A stretch of 64,000 bases of DNA, taken from assembly GCA_000231825.2 (NCBI GenBank), contig JH720307.1:246389-310388 (forward strand). Reading direction: 5' to 3'. The number at the start of each line of letters is the position of its first letter. The stretch's first letter is position 1. The position numbers and the translations under genes were made by a program. Source of the stretch: Tetrahymena elliotti 4EA (lineage: Eukaryota > Ciliophora > Oligohymenophorea > Hymenostomatida > Tetrahymenidae). The notes under the pieces were generated by a model. That model did not search any database and had not been told where the DNA came from. It saw only the letters and a list, made by a program, of their open reading frames with translations. This document shows, in pieces, positions 27,320 through 40,422 of this stretch.

Positions 27320-30037
27320 ATGAAATCTTCCAGGAATACTCCCTCTTTACTTCAGTTTGAATAGCAGCTTTACTAATAGAATACTTGCTCGAATTAGTAG
27401 CAAATATTGATATAAAACGAAGAAAGCTTGGTTTTGTCTCACGTTGATTTGTATAGATAAGATATTAAATATGATGCCAATTCAGATTGCTTTAGTTTGA
27501 GTGAATTTAAATTAGATTAAGAGCATTAAAGCAAAAGTTTTAATCAAAAAACTTCATTTAAAATATAATTAGATGATTTAAGTAAAATTTCATCTACTTT
27601 TTTTACAGATAAAGAGTTTCCAGCTGGTATAACTTAGCTAGTAGGAGAAAATCCCTCTCAATTTAATAAATTTACAATGCAAAAAGGATGGAAAAATATT
27701 GTTTGGAAAAGGTCATCAGAGTTTTTAAATAATTAAAAGAATATATTTGGTGAAAACGGAATTCAAATTCATAAAATAAAATAAGGCACTCTTAAAAACT
27801 GTTACTTGCTTAGTAGTCTTTCCTGTTTGGCAGAAAGGCCAAGTAAAACTTTAATTTCAAATAAATAAAAAATTCACTTAAGCCTCTATTTTAAGTGCTA
27901 AAATTTTTTTAAATCTTTATTAAGATAGGATAGCAAAACTCTTCAAAGATAGACAGATCAGTAGATAAGGATAATATCAGGTAAATATCTTTAAATATTT
28001 TATATAATAAGAATGCTTCATCAATTCACGTATAATAAAAAAACATTTGGATAGATAAGTTTTATCAAAAATATAAAAATTAAATAATAAATAATCCTTA
28101 AAAAAACGCTTTGATGTTAATTAATATATTACAAAATAGGTTTTTCTTTATTTGAATGGAGAACAAAGAGAAATAGTTATTGATGATTTATTTCCAGTTT
28201 CTAAATAAACTGGTTTATTTTTATTTGGAGGTCAATAGAAATAAGATCTATGGATTCTTTTGATAGAAAAAGCATGGGCAAAAATTCATGGGGGATATGT
28301 GTATCTAGATATGGGAACTATGAGAGAGGCTTTACATGATTTAACAGGAGCACCTTGTGACAATTACTTCTTAGAAAATGAAAAAGAAGATGAAATTTGG
28401 AACTTAATAAGATAAGGACTAGATAAAGGATTCTGCATAACATGTGGAACTAAATCAATAGGTAGTAAGTCATAAACAGAAAATGTAAGGATTTAAGATC
28501 ATTTTCTTAACGAGATGGGTCTTGTGTCTTCACATGCTTATAGTCTGTTAGGTGCATATGTCTTAGATGATGTTTCAAAAATAAAACTTATTAAATTAAG
28601 AAATCCTTGGGGGAAAGATGTAAATATTAATTTATAATAAAAGATTTATTTTTCTGCTAAAAATATCTTTTTTTATTTCTCAACTTGAAGATTTTTACAA
28701 ATATTTACCTTCTAATCTAAAGTTTCATTAATAAAAAATAAATACCAAATACGAAATAGTTTCGATTTTTCCAATAACCTAAATTTTTTATCCCTTACAA
28801 TACTATCTGTACTGACTTTACTGATTAGATATTATCTTGAAATTTTAATGTATTTATTTTTTGAGTGAAAATGATAAAAAATTAATAGGAAAAAAATCAA
28901 AAACAAAAAAATTAAAAATTTTGAATAAAAATGATAAGTTTTCAGGAATAAAATAAATTAAAAATTTTGTTTAAATGAAAAAAAATTTAACTTTATTTTT
29001 TTACTAATTAGTTATGGAAAGGCAAATTTAGTAGGAAAGATGAAACATTTTGGAAAAGTATAAATAAATAATGTAAAAGAAAATTAGGTTATTCAAGATC
29101 TAAGGATGATGAAGGAATTATTTTTATGTAATATGAAGATTTTTACTAGAATTTTGCAGATTTGTAAATTTGCATGGTAAACGATAGTTTTAAGTATACA
29201 GCTCTGAAAGCAAATTAATAAACAAGCAAAAAATATTTTTACAAAATATAAATTTCTTAGAGTGGAGAGTATTTTATAACAGTTAACTAAAAAGTCAAGA
29301 ATAAAAAAGAATAATATATGTTTGCAGGTGCTAATTAAACTGATTATTCTTAAGTTATTATGACTTTAGCATATTGGGATACCAAATATAATAGATACAT
29401 TTATGTTGATGGAAATTAAGATTGCTACAGAGAAGTTTATACAAAAAAATCTAAACACTAAATATTTAAAGAAGGTGAATATATTTTATGTGTTAAAGTT
29501 AATTGGATTAATTAAAAGTAAAATGATGAAATAGTTATCAGTTCGTATGGAGTAGATTAAGTTAATATTTCTCCCATAAAACCTATAGAAAATTTTACAA
29601 AACATGTTATGTTGTAGCATGCAATGTTTTAGAGTGAAAATAAAAAATGTTTAAATAAATACATGAAGAACGATTTTTGGATTTGCATGAGTCAAATGCC
29701 AGAAGGGTATATTTATATTGCAGCTTGGAATAATATAAAAGAAAACAACAAAAATATTAATTTTTCTAGAGAGAACATAAATACAGAGTGTCAATAAAGC
29801 CACAATAAGGTTAACCTTGAATCTCATAAAAGATCTAAATCATTAAATATTTAGAGCTTTGTATTTATTTGCAAATTTCTAATTAAAAATATGGATGGCC
29901 TTAAATTGAAAAAGCCATTCAAAGAAAATATGATTAATTTCTATTTGAAACCAGGACAAGCTGATATTGCTTTAATATAATGCAGAGACTTGGAGTTATT
30001 GCAGAGTTTTGATGTAGAATAATAGTTTATATTTTGA
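27320..30037 (+). CDS. Calpain-family cysteine protease
   Basis: Papain-like endopeptidase of the calpain (C2) family. Start ATG 27320 (MKSSRNTPSLL); an N-terminal extension of about 155 residues has no known motif. The protease core then follows: KQGTLKNCYLLSSLSCLAER with the nucleophile Cys at 27800-27802 (the family has GDCW, here KNCY); VIDDLFPVSK; LIEKAWAKIHGGYVYLDMG; LVSSHAYSLLGAYVL with the catalytic His at 28533-28535; and IKLIKLRNPWGK with the catalytic Asn at 28602-28604. After an intron of roughly 380 nt come DETFWKSINKQ and IIFMQYEDFYQNFADLQICM, as expected at the end of the core. C-terminal beta-rich calpain-type modules follow (SGEYFITVNQK, EGEYILCVKVNW, GQADIALIQC). No EF-hands are seen, so it is a non-classical calpain. 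TGA stop at 30035-30037. Confidence 0.9.
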
Positions 30038-31519
30038 TGAGGTATTATGTTAAAATAAAAAAAGATTTATTAAATTAAAAACTAGCTAATCTAAACAAAT
30101 AAACAAAAAAAAAACAAACACACAAACATTCTAAATTTTTAAATTATTTCTTTAAATTGAACTAAGACTTAAAATTTAACTCTTAAAAATGTAAATATAT
30201 GAGTGAAAAAACCTTTATATTAAGATAAAAAAACATTATAAATATGTAAATATACAGCATTTCAATCATATTTTATGTAATTAATAGTATTTAATTTGTC
30301 AAGATATTAATTATTTCTTTTTGAACTTGTTTGCTTCTTTCAATTTAAACATAAATATATTCAAATTATTCTAAAGTTATAATTCGATTATTTTTAAATT
30401 TTAAAATTGTAAAAGATAAAAAAGAGAAATTAAATTAAAATGAATGAATAAATTTTCATAAATAATAAATGAGATGATGAAATATTGATTTTTTTATTGA
30501 ATAAAAGTTTGAAAAATATATTAAATCATAAAATGAACAACTACTACTTTTTGAATAATCATAATTTTTTTTTGTAAAGTGATAAATTAAAAATAATGTA
30601 AGAAATTAAATAAAACTTACTAAATAGCTAAACTTATATTTGACAATAATCAGAAATTATAAATTTAGTTAAGATGATTTTATTTTTAATTTGACAAATA
30701 TTTTATATCTCATCATCTGAAAAAAATTGTAAAATAAAGACTAAAATTATCTAGGATTAGTATCATAGTATTAGTCATTTTATCTCAAATTTAACAATTT
30801 TATAAAATATCTTAGGATTGATTTTACATTTTATTGAAATAATAAAAAAAGGACAATTAAAAATTTTACTGGTTTGGTACTTTGGTTATAACCATTTTCG
30901 TTTAATTCAATAAATGAATTATAAATTCAGATCAACAATAACTACTTTTGGTTAAAATCATATTCTTTTAATTTCACAATTTTACATGATCTCTTTGTAT
31001 TTATATAAGCATATTTCTTGATAATATATTTTTTCTTTACATATTTTGACATATTAATTAAAATTAAGAATTCAAATTAACAATTTATAATTTTGTAAAA
31101 ATCAAATTAGGAATTACTACCTTGGCCATAATTGTTTTCTTTTTATAAAAATTTTAACATTTCTTTCTATTAATAGAAATAATTTTAATAAGTTTCATAA
31201 AAAATATAAATTATTCAGTGATTTAATTTATGTTGTAGAATGGTTGCTGAAGAGAGATATATGATCATAAAATTTCTACATTTTTGTTAATATTAATAAA
31301 ATAGATGTGGTAACTAACTAATATTACATATGATTTATTTTTAATAGGTAATTAATTATCAATAAAAATACTAATTTCATTCAGTATAAAAACTATTAAT
31401 TTTCTTAAAAGATTATTTGAAAAGTTTCATTTGTTTACTGCTATTTTAGCAAATTACATTTAAACCAAATAAACTCAACTCTCCTAAATTTATTAATTCT
31501 AAAAGAACTTTATTATATA
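30038..31519. other. Intergenic with degenerate repeats
   Basis: About 1.5 kb between two + strand genes. No protein or RNA gene was recognised. A loosely conserved motif recurs five times in the middle (see repeat entry). Confidence 0.55.
30535..31160 (+). repeat. Degenerate interspersed repeat, about five copies
   Basis: Related stretches begin near 30538, 30755, 30878, 30940 and 31115. The clearest cores are TACTTTGGTTATAACCATTT, CTACTTTTGGTTAAAATCAT and CTACCTTGGCCATAATTGTT. Each is followed by a T-rich tract and something like AATTTTA. Spacing is irregular (60-220 nt). With so much A and T part of the likeness may be chance, but the shared central TTGG(T/C)(T/C)A core is not simple repeat sequence. 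Confidence 0.35.
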
Positions 31520-34220
31520 ATGTCTAGATCAGATTTAAGGTAGTAGAGAACATTTGTGAATATGCCCAAAGAGTCTTTTTAGAGCATAGATGATTTCTAT
31601 CTCTAAACTGAAGAGGAAGAGTAATCCTAGGGCACATTATCAAAATAAAAATCTAAATTAAGTTAAAATGAAATGGAACACTTTAAAATTAACAAACTTC
31701 CTTAAACAAATATAGGAGGAGGTATTAATAGGCAGCTTCAGTAAAGCAAGCTTCTTTTTTCTAAACCTAAATATTTAGTAAAAAGCATTGATAAAGAAGA
31801 ACTAAATCAAAATCAAAATATGCAAACAGATAATAATTCGTAGTCAGAAAGACCTTAATCACCTAAAGGAATTAAAAACTTTCCATACAATTCACCAAAC
31901 AATAAACTTAGAGCTGAATTTGGTAATTATGAAGATGAAAAGGGTCTTAAGAGGCATTAATTTTAATTTAATAGTTTAGAATAATTAAATGTAAAGGGTA
32001 ATATGCCAAGAAATCTCTTTTCTTAGAGCACAAAAAATGAAGCTTAAGGTGCTTTAATGAATGTTTCAGATTTTTAAAAGAGAATGACAATAAGTAAAAA
32101 TGAAACAAGGAATAAATAATCTTTTCCCTAATTAAAAGAAAATATATTTGCAAAAGATACAAAACAAGAAGGAATGATTGATTACAAAACAAACTAACTG
32201 TATGGCCAAGGGCCAAGATATGACTAGGAAGGTAATTTAGTAACTTATTCCCTCGTTGGGAAACCTGAATGGTATTTAACAGCTTCTGAAGACCAAAAGG
32301 CTCTTAAAAGAGGTAACATTCTTTAGTAGAAATATTATTTGTACTATAAAAGGATAAGACAGACTTATAAACTGAGAAGATCTACTATAAGTTTATACAA
32401 ATTAAAAAAAATTTTTAAAACTAAAACTCTCATTTTTTTCAAAATAATTTTAAATTTTAATATATTTTTTTGTTAATGATTTACAGATTCTGCAAAATAA
32501 TCAAGATTAAATAAGAAAGTTTCTATGGCTTCATTTGTTAGTAAAACTTCAAGTGTAAGAATTAAAAATTCAATAGATACTTTGAGCAGGATTGATAAGA
32601 AGAAAAAGGCTACAAATTAATTGTAAGGTGAATAGCTTACAAAAGAGTAGTTGATTAAAAAATTAGAAAATGTTGAAAATAGGATTGAAGAGAATAAAAA
32701 AAATGAAGAAAAAGAATTAGAAAAAAAACAGCTATTTGAAAAAGTGTAAGAAGAAAAGTAAATGCATCAATTATCTTACTACGATTAGGTAAATGAAAAA
32801 TGGGAAAAATTGAATTATAAGTTATCTGAAAAAATACTTAGACCTCCAGAAATTTCACTTCTCAAATCAAGTGTTCCTTAATTTAGATAAAAGGTTGAGA
32901 TTACATAAATTTTGGAGCAAGTAAAGACTCCAAATGAGCTTCTAGGTAAACAAATTTATTATGAATTTAATTAAGATGATTATTGATTTTTAAAATAGGT
33001 AACAAATTTTGGGAGGTTACTCTTAGAGATAAGTTTGTTGATTATTCTAAAATAAAACATGGATAGGGTGATGAACCAGATAAACCAAATGAAGATCATA
33101 TTAATATAGACTAAGATAATAATATCTTTGAAAAAAGATCTCAATCCTCACATCAAATGAATAGATCTGTTTATAGAGAGCTATCTTATTCTAAAGGAAC
33201 AAAAGTTCCAGTTCTATTTAAAAAAGAAGTAGAAATTATAAAACATCCAAATTTATTAAATACCACAAGCTAATAGAGCACTTAATAATATTAAACTCTA
33301 GGTTAATATTTTAGTACTATGAATAATCCATTCAATAGCACATAAGGAAATACTTTTAACTAATCTCAACCTAGATAAGTTGTTTCTTAGTAAATATCTA
33401 GAAGACCTTATTCATAGCAATAAAGTGTATAAAATATTAGTATGAGAGCTAGGACTCCTTTCAATTACAATGGATTTGCCAATGCAAATGAATTTATGAA
33501 TAGTATATAAAATTCTATGTCTATAAATCATTCTTCTTAAGGATAAAAAGCTAATTTAAATAATTCTGTTGATAAAATACAATAATTTTTTAATGCATTA
33601 ACAGCTGATGCTGATGAATTAGTAGTAATAATTTGCTATCATTTTTTAAATTTTCTTTTAATTAATTATATTGATGTTTATCTTATCAAATAAAAGATAA
33701 AAGGTGAAAATAAGTTGAAAGCTGAAAAGGAGTCACTTTTACATGATGGAAACCCCAATCAATACATTTATAGACATTTCAATCAAGATCAAATTGTTTA
33801 ACTAGAAAATATAAAGAATTAATAAAAATAGAAAGTAAATAAAGAAGGAGGTAAATTTATTTAAAAATATCTTAATTTATTTGAGAAATAAACAATTGAT
33901 AAATAAAAAAAGGAGCTGAATCTGTAGAAAATTCTGATTAAGCTAAACAATAAAATTTTAATAGTGAAAACAAAGGTCATGTAAAAAAATAATCTACATT
34001 TGGTAATATGAAGACATCAAACATTCTTGATTAAAATGCAAACAAAAGAGAGGATGCAATTTCTAAAAAAAGAAGTTTAAATAATAACTACTCTTCAGCA
34101 CTAAATCTCCACGAAAATAATACATAATCCCTAAATTCATAAAAATCAATAAATAATAATATATAATCATAAAAGTCAATCAAAATAGGAGGCTTTAACA
34201 ATCCTTTTTAAGTATCTTGA
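31520..34220 (+). CDS. Unrecognised charged Q/N-rich coiled-coil protein
   Basis: From ATG 31520 (MSRSDLRQQRTFVNMPK) the first exon runs unbroken to 32312. An intron at 32313-32486 has clean donor and acceptor and rejoins KALKR to DSAKQSRLNKK in phase. The N-terminal part is Ser/Asn/Gln-rich and polar, with a more conserved-looking island, YDQEGNLVTYSLVGKPEWY. After the intron comes a strongly charged helical stretch (KKLENVENRIEENKKNEEKE) that should form a coiled coil, then ILRPPEISLLKSSVPQFRQK and FWEVTLRDKFVDYSKIKHG. The tail is low complexity (SINNNIQSQKS) and ends GGFNNPFQVS before TGA 34218-34220. No catalytic motif or membrane segment. It could be a cytoskeletal or ciliary structural protein, but that is a guess from composition. 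Two or three more introns lie between 32950 and 33900. Confidence 0.7.
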
Positions 34221-35294
34221 TTCCAGTTTATAATAAATAAATTTAAAGTAAATGATTTTATGTATAAAAAATAACAATAATTTTAATTAATTTTGTAATT
34301 TTATTTTGACTCGTTTTTAGTATTAACTTTTTTTATTTCATACCACTTCCACCTTTGGTGATATTCTAGTATTTATTATTATAAACGAATAACATTTGTT
34401 TAAACAATTTTAAAAAAGCTTGATTTCAAAAAAGATAATAGCTGATTAATTTGCTCAATTATTAATTTAGAAAAATTAGGGTATCAATCTTAAATAATTA
34501 TTAAAATTTATCTAAGTTAATGAAAATAAAAGAGGGAGGATGCTAATTGTAATTATATATCTGAAAATTGTTTTTTTTGTTTGTAGCCAATTTATTAAAA
34601 TATCATAATTCTTAAAATAATCTGAAAAATAATAGGAAATGAGGAATTAAAGTATTTGAATTTTCATTATATTGGCAAATCATAATATTTAATATTTATT
34701 TATCAACCTAAATTTATTTGGCTTTTTTTATTGATTTGTTTTTTTAAAATAAATATAATTATTTTATGGTAAAAGATGATAATTTTTTTAAAAGCTATTT
34801 AAATGGTTTTAAGTGATCAAAAATTTAAGCACAAAAATAATCATAAAACATGCATTTCTTGGTCTTGATATTTTTAGATTAATATTACTCTTTATTTTTT
34901 AAGTTTTTATTTTTATCTACAAATACTTTTTGTTTTTTGATTCTCAAAATTGTGAATGGTTTGGCTATATTTTAACATTACATAATTTTAACTGACTAGA
35001 TATTCTTCATTTAAACTAATTTTTTCCTGTAAAAATGATGAAAGTATTTGAGAAAATTCATTAAATTTTGGATTTGATTAGTTTTCTAATGTAGTAAATA
35101 ATTAATTAATTGCGACTTTGTTAACTAGTTATCTGCTTTATAGATAATTAAAATTTAGAACAATAATAATAGTTAAATAGTTGAAAAATACAAAATTAAA
35201 ATAAATTATTGAAAAACAAATACTGAATAATTGGTTTCATATTTATTAAATTATAATTTTTCAGGCATTTAAATCTTGATAATTAGCAAGTAGT
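34221..35294. other. Intergenic, no gene seen
   Basis: About 1.1 kb AT-rich spacer between two + strand genes, holding the presumed promoter of the potassium-channel gene. No motif recognised. Confidence 0.6.
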
Positions 35295-38200
35295 ATGCTT
35301 AACTGTAAGTTTAGTGATTTAGTAGTAGCCGATTAAGCTGATATAAGCTTTAATACATCTAAAGAATAGTCTTAATTTCCTTTGAAAAACGATTATTAAG
35401 AGCAAGAAGATTACAGAATTCGTAAGGGAGACTAAAAGCGCAGCAAATTATTTCATGATAGCTAAATGTTATAACCATAAAATGTAAATATTTCTATAGT
35501 AGAAGAAAATTAGACTATAATTTCAATTGATGACAATGAGTTATAACCTTAAGAAGTGAATATAAAGCAAAAAAAAAAAGATAGCTTAAATATTATATAA
35601 AAAGAATAAAGTAATAAGGAAGGATTTTAAAATACACCAAATATGTAATTTATATCACCAATCACTCCAATTACTGTTCCGCTATCAAAAGCCTAGAATT
35701 ATGAGAATACAGTTTAAACAAAAGCAACTATTAATAATTATAGAAATAGTATAAATTCATATAAGTTAGGGAATTAATCTTCTCCTAATAAGATGAGCAA
35801 TAGGAACATAGAAAAGCAAAGTAATAAATTCAGTGGATAGTTAATGTAAGATAAATCTTCTTTTTCTCCTTTGAATACTGCTTAAATGCAAAGAATGATT
35901 CAAAATTAAAGACTTTCGTTTTTTAGGATAGTGTTTATAATTAATAGATTTATTTTTCACATCAAAAGAGTTTTGATGCTTTTCCACCCAGAAAGATTAA
36001 ATTCTCTCTAATTAAATTTGATTGGTGATTTGGCTTCTCAAAATTATGAATAAGACGAATTTGGAATTCCTTACAGCTATGAATAGAATTCTTTCAAAGA
36101 TTATGTTATGTAAAAAAGTATTAATAACAATAATAAAGACAATAATGAATAATCAAATAGCTTTTCGTAGTATGTATCAAATATAAATATTACTACCAAG
36201 TCATAAAAAGAAATTGAATCTCTGAAAATAAAGAAAAGAAAAAGAAAAGCTTTAAGGAAAGTGTATAAAATTTTAGGGATACATTTTTTTTCACAAATAA
36301 TTTAGCAATTTAAATAAAAGATAAAAAAATTAGCTAAATCAACAATATACAAAATTCCTTTGATAGATTCAAACTCAAATTTCTACTATATTTGGTAAAC
36401 AATAATCTTGATTTGTGATTTGATTGTCATGATATATATCCCTTTTTAAATCAGCTTTTAACCTATTTAAATAGTTGAAACCTACTTCCTAAATGTAAAT
36501 ACATTTTTTTCTTAGAGCTTTCTTAATTAAATTTTTCCCTTCAATTTTGAGAAAAGATTCCCATTTTAGAAAAAAATAAGTTCAAATTTAATTACTCAAA
36601 TCAAAATTTTTTTAGCGAATTAATTTAATGTTTGTGATTATCATTTATTTATGTGTAAGCAAGTAATAGAAATATATTTTTAATAAAAAACTTAGATAGC
36701 CCTTCCAATCATTTACTCTTTGAACATCTTAATTAATTTGAATGTTTCAGTTTATTACAAAGGAATGATTATCAATTCTAGAGCTAAAATTGTCAAACTA
36801 TATTTCAAAAATTGCTTCATTTATGATTTCATAGCTGCTGTTGCTTCGTTTTCTTAGAGTTTTTTCCTTCTAATTCGTTATTTATATTCAAATCCTTTGA
36901 TTGAGTAACTTAAATCATATTTTATTCTTAATTCTTATTTGAGCGCTATAATATAACTCACCTCTTTAGTCATAAAAATATTTGCATTCTCTCATATTTT
37001 TAGTTGTTTTTGGCATTCTATAGGTCTATACTACTCTGAATATAAGACAGGGTAATGATATTATTAAAACTCAATTTATTTTCATTTTTATTTGTTTATT
37101 ATGGCAAAATTACTTTTTGAGGTTACAGATTTACCTCGACTGAGTTAAAGCGAAAAAGATCAAATAATTTTTAATTTAAAATAATAATCAGTATCTTTTA
37201 AAGATTTTGTACACTAACTTTAAATAATAGAAAATAATATCTCTGGAAATTGCAAATAATAATACTAGAAGATTGTTTTTTAATTCGAATTTATTATATA
37301 TTTTATATTAGATGGATTTACGAATTCGGAATGGCTGGAGAAGACACATATACAATTTATATCGTATGCTTTTACTATGCTGTAGTGACAATGAGCACTA
37401 TTGGTTATGGAGATATTTATGCTAAAACGAAAGGAGAAATGCTTTTCATGTCTTTTGCAATATTAATATCAAGCTGTTTATTTGGTTATACACTAAATGC
37501 CATTGGTAATTATTTTTGATGAGTTTAATTTTCTGATAACTTTTGTAAGTAAATTTAATCATTTACAGATTTTAAGATTCAAAAAATAAAAGCAAAAATT
37601 TAAAATAAATGAGAAATATTTTTTCTGACTCATTATTATGTACTTAATAAGATATTCTAACTATAATATACTTCAAATATAGGAACAATTATTACAGAGT
37701 TAAGATATTAGCATGAAATTTGTTCTAAAAAATAAGCCAAGCTTGAGGAATATTTGAGTAGACATTAAGTTGATGCAGGATTAAGAAGTAAAGCTAGGAA
37801 GTATATTTAATATATTTATTAATAAGAAAAATTAATGAAAAAAGACGGGTAGGAGAACTTAAAGTATTTAAACTCTTATCTTAAACAAGAAATATAAAAG
37901 GACATAAACTCTAAAGCCTTTAGTAAAGCAAAATAAATATTCTTAGGCATCTCCTCAAATCCTAAATTTTTGGATGAAATCCTATCAATAATAAAAGAAT
38001 AATAATATGGACCTGAAGAATTAATTAACTTACCGAATTAGAATTTTAACCCTTCTTTATACATAATATAATATGGAGAAGTAGAGCTATTTATTAAATC
38101 AAAAGAAAGTAATTTACCTCTTAAGACAATTTAAGTAAACCTAATATATTTAGCTTATTTTTTAATCTTAAATTTGAAAATAGTTTTATATTTTTTGAAA

Positions 38201-40076
38201 TAAAATAAAAAAGTTTCTTAAGACTGGTTGCATATTTGGATAATAAGAGTTTTTTACAAATAATTAAATTAATTATTTGCAAGCAAGATCAGTGGGAATA
38301 TCTTATATATCTTACATTTAACTCTCAGATTTTGAATCTATTTTATGTTAATTTCCTGAAGAAAGAGAAAAGTTTTTTATGATTAGAGACTAAGTACTCA
38401 TTAACAAATAAAATTATTTGATCTAAGACAGTTGTCTCTCGTGTAGAGCAGATAATCACAATCTTTAAAACTGTCCTTATTTATTTTATTTTCCTATTGT
38501 CAATGATGGTAAAAGAATTCAAAGGATTGTAAGTTAAGTGAACTATTAAGACATAGCAAAAACAAAAAAATAATTTAGATAGAGAAATAGATATGGTGTT
38601 TTAAAAAATCTAAATAAGCTATAATATGAAATAAGCTAATATCAGGTGACCTAAGATGAATTCATAAACATTTACTATGGCTAACTTGATGATTAAGACA
38701 ATCTAGATGGTAAGTATTTATTGTTTGAAAATAATTGAGCCTGAGAAATAACTCCTTTTTTTATGGAAAAAGAATAAGATCAAAGCTTTTAACAAACAAG
38801 ATCAAAATAAGAAGAAGATTCAGAATCTCTTTCTTAAGACCAAAATTAAGAAAATGTTAATTTGAGTAGAATAAGAACACTCTCTAATATTTCTTTAAAA
38901 AATTCTAAATTTTAACTGCAAAATTAAATTTTATTTAATGATTTAGATTCTTAGAAATAGAGAAATAGCCATTAAAATAGCTAAGCTTTATCAGTAGAAA
39001 AAGAAGTTTCACCAAGAAAAGGGTCTTATTCTTCTAAAAAGGGAAGTAAAAAATCAAAAATAAGCCACTAAGAAAACGAAAGAATTTTAATGCCAACCCA
39101 ATTACATTTTGATAATAAATTAGATTAAAGATCATCAGATATTCAAATTAAGAATATAAAAAGTGAAATATCTAATGAAGATATAATTTTGTAATAGTAA
39201 TAGGTTAAATAGCCTGCTCAAAAAAATTAATATTAAAAAAGTGTTACAACCTACGAAAATAGTTAAAAGCAAACACAAAAAAAATTTTGTAGAAAAAAAA
39301 GAAAGTCTTTCACTCAAATAAATTAAAAGAATCTGCTCTAAGAAGAATAAGAAGAGATAGATGCGATGTGTACAAAAGATTAAATAAATTCATAGGAAAG
39401 TAACAATTTCAAAAAACTCCCTACAAACTACTTAAATAAAATACATCTAAATAATGCTAGTAATGATAAGTAGTTGACAAATTTGTAAAATATTTAAAAT
39501 GTTAATAGTCATGGAGGAAATAACTCTTCTTTATTTCCAACAATAAATCTACATCCAAATCTTTAATACTAAAATTCTAACAGTTTAAATACAATTAATC
39601 AAGCTAACATTCAGCAACCTAAAACTTAAATTTCTCAATCTTCAAGTCACACAATTTACAAATCGAAGATTCAAAATCCAGTTATTTAAATTCTCCCAAG
39701 CATAATTAATTAGCTTAATTAAATGTTTTTATAAAACTAATCATCTTAAAATACTAATAGTTAGATCAACAAAAATATTATTGATACAAATATAAATAGT
39801 GAAGAACTATAAACTCTATTTGGAAAAAATATAAACAGTTAGTAAAAGTAGTATATGAAATTCAATTAGAATGCTGTTGATGGTGATTTAATACCTTTGA
39901 ATATGGATATCTAGAAAAATTATTAATTCTATTTTCCTCAAAATAACTTTGATAAAATATCTAATGTTTTTAATTAAAGGTTAAAATGTAAACTACAATA
40001 AAAGAAATGCTCTCCAAAAAGAATAAGAAGATCCAAAAATGAATTAACCTTAATTTAAGATATTCAATTAAACTGA
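35295..40076 (+). CDS. Voltage/cyclic-nucleotide-gated-type potassium channel
   Basis: Six-transmembrane cation channel of the EAG/HCN/CNG superfamily. Start ATG 35295. A polar N-terminus of about 350 residues precedes S1 (YYIWQTIILICDLIVMIYIP, about 36385). S3 is YDFIAAVASFSQSFFLLI, and S5 contains the FAFSHIFSCFWHSIG motif. The pore exon holds YYAVVTMSTIGYGD; the K+-selectivity filter TIGYGD is at 37397-37414. S6 is FAILISSCLFGYTLNAIG. The C-linker (LSRHQVDAGLRSKARKYIQY) follows. The CNBD shows GEVELFI and then, after an intron, GCIFGQQEFFTNNQINYLQA, where functional domains have FGE and an Arg-Thr-Ala phosphate-binding set. A CLSCRADNHNLQNCPYLFY Cys/His cluster follows and may bind zinc. 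A long S/N/Q-rich tail ends at TGA 40074-40076. The region between S3 and S5 has very few Arg or Lys, so voltage sensing may be weak. Confidence 0.86.
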
Positions 40077-40422
40077 TAGCCATTCTAAATTTTTGTTAAA
40101 TTCTCTTTTATTTGGAGATATTTTATCTAAATAAACGATTAAGTAAAAATACTTTTTGTTGTAAATATTTAATTAATTCTAACTCATATTAACATTTTTT
40201 ATTGTATTACACAGAAAATGTAAAAACTAAAAATCCAATTAAACTGCTTAACAATATGCTTTATTAATTAAACTTTGATCAATTTGTAAATTAATTAATT
40301 AATTAAAAGTTAATAAAACCAAATAATTATGTAAAAAATAAAAGCAACATTAAACTGATTGGTGTTAAAAGTTTATAAATTTAGTATAATTTGATTTTGA
40401 AGTTGATACAATAAGGGTAGTT
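40077..40422. other. Convergent 3' intergenic spacer
   Basis: About 350 nt between the converging stops of the channel gene (+) and the SNARE gene (-). It contains TTAATTAATTAA runs. Both 3' UTRs must fit here; no terminator-like structure is evident. Confidence 0.6.
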
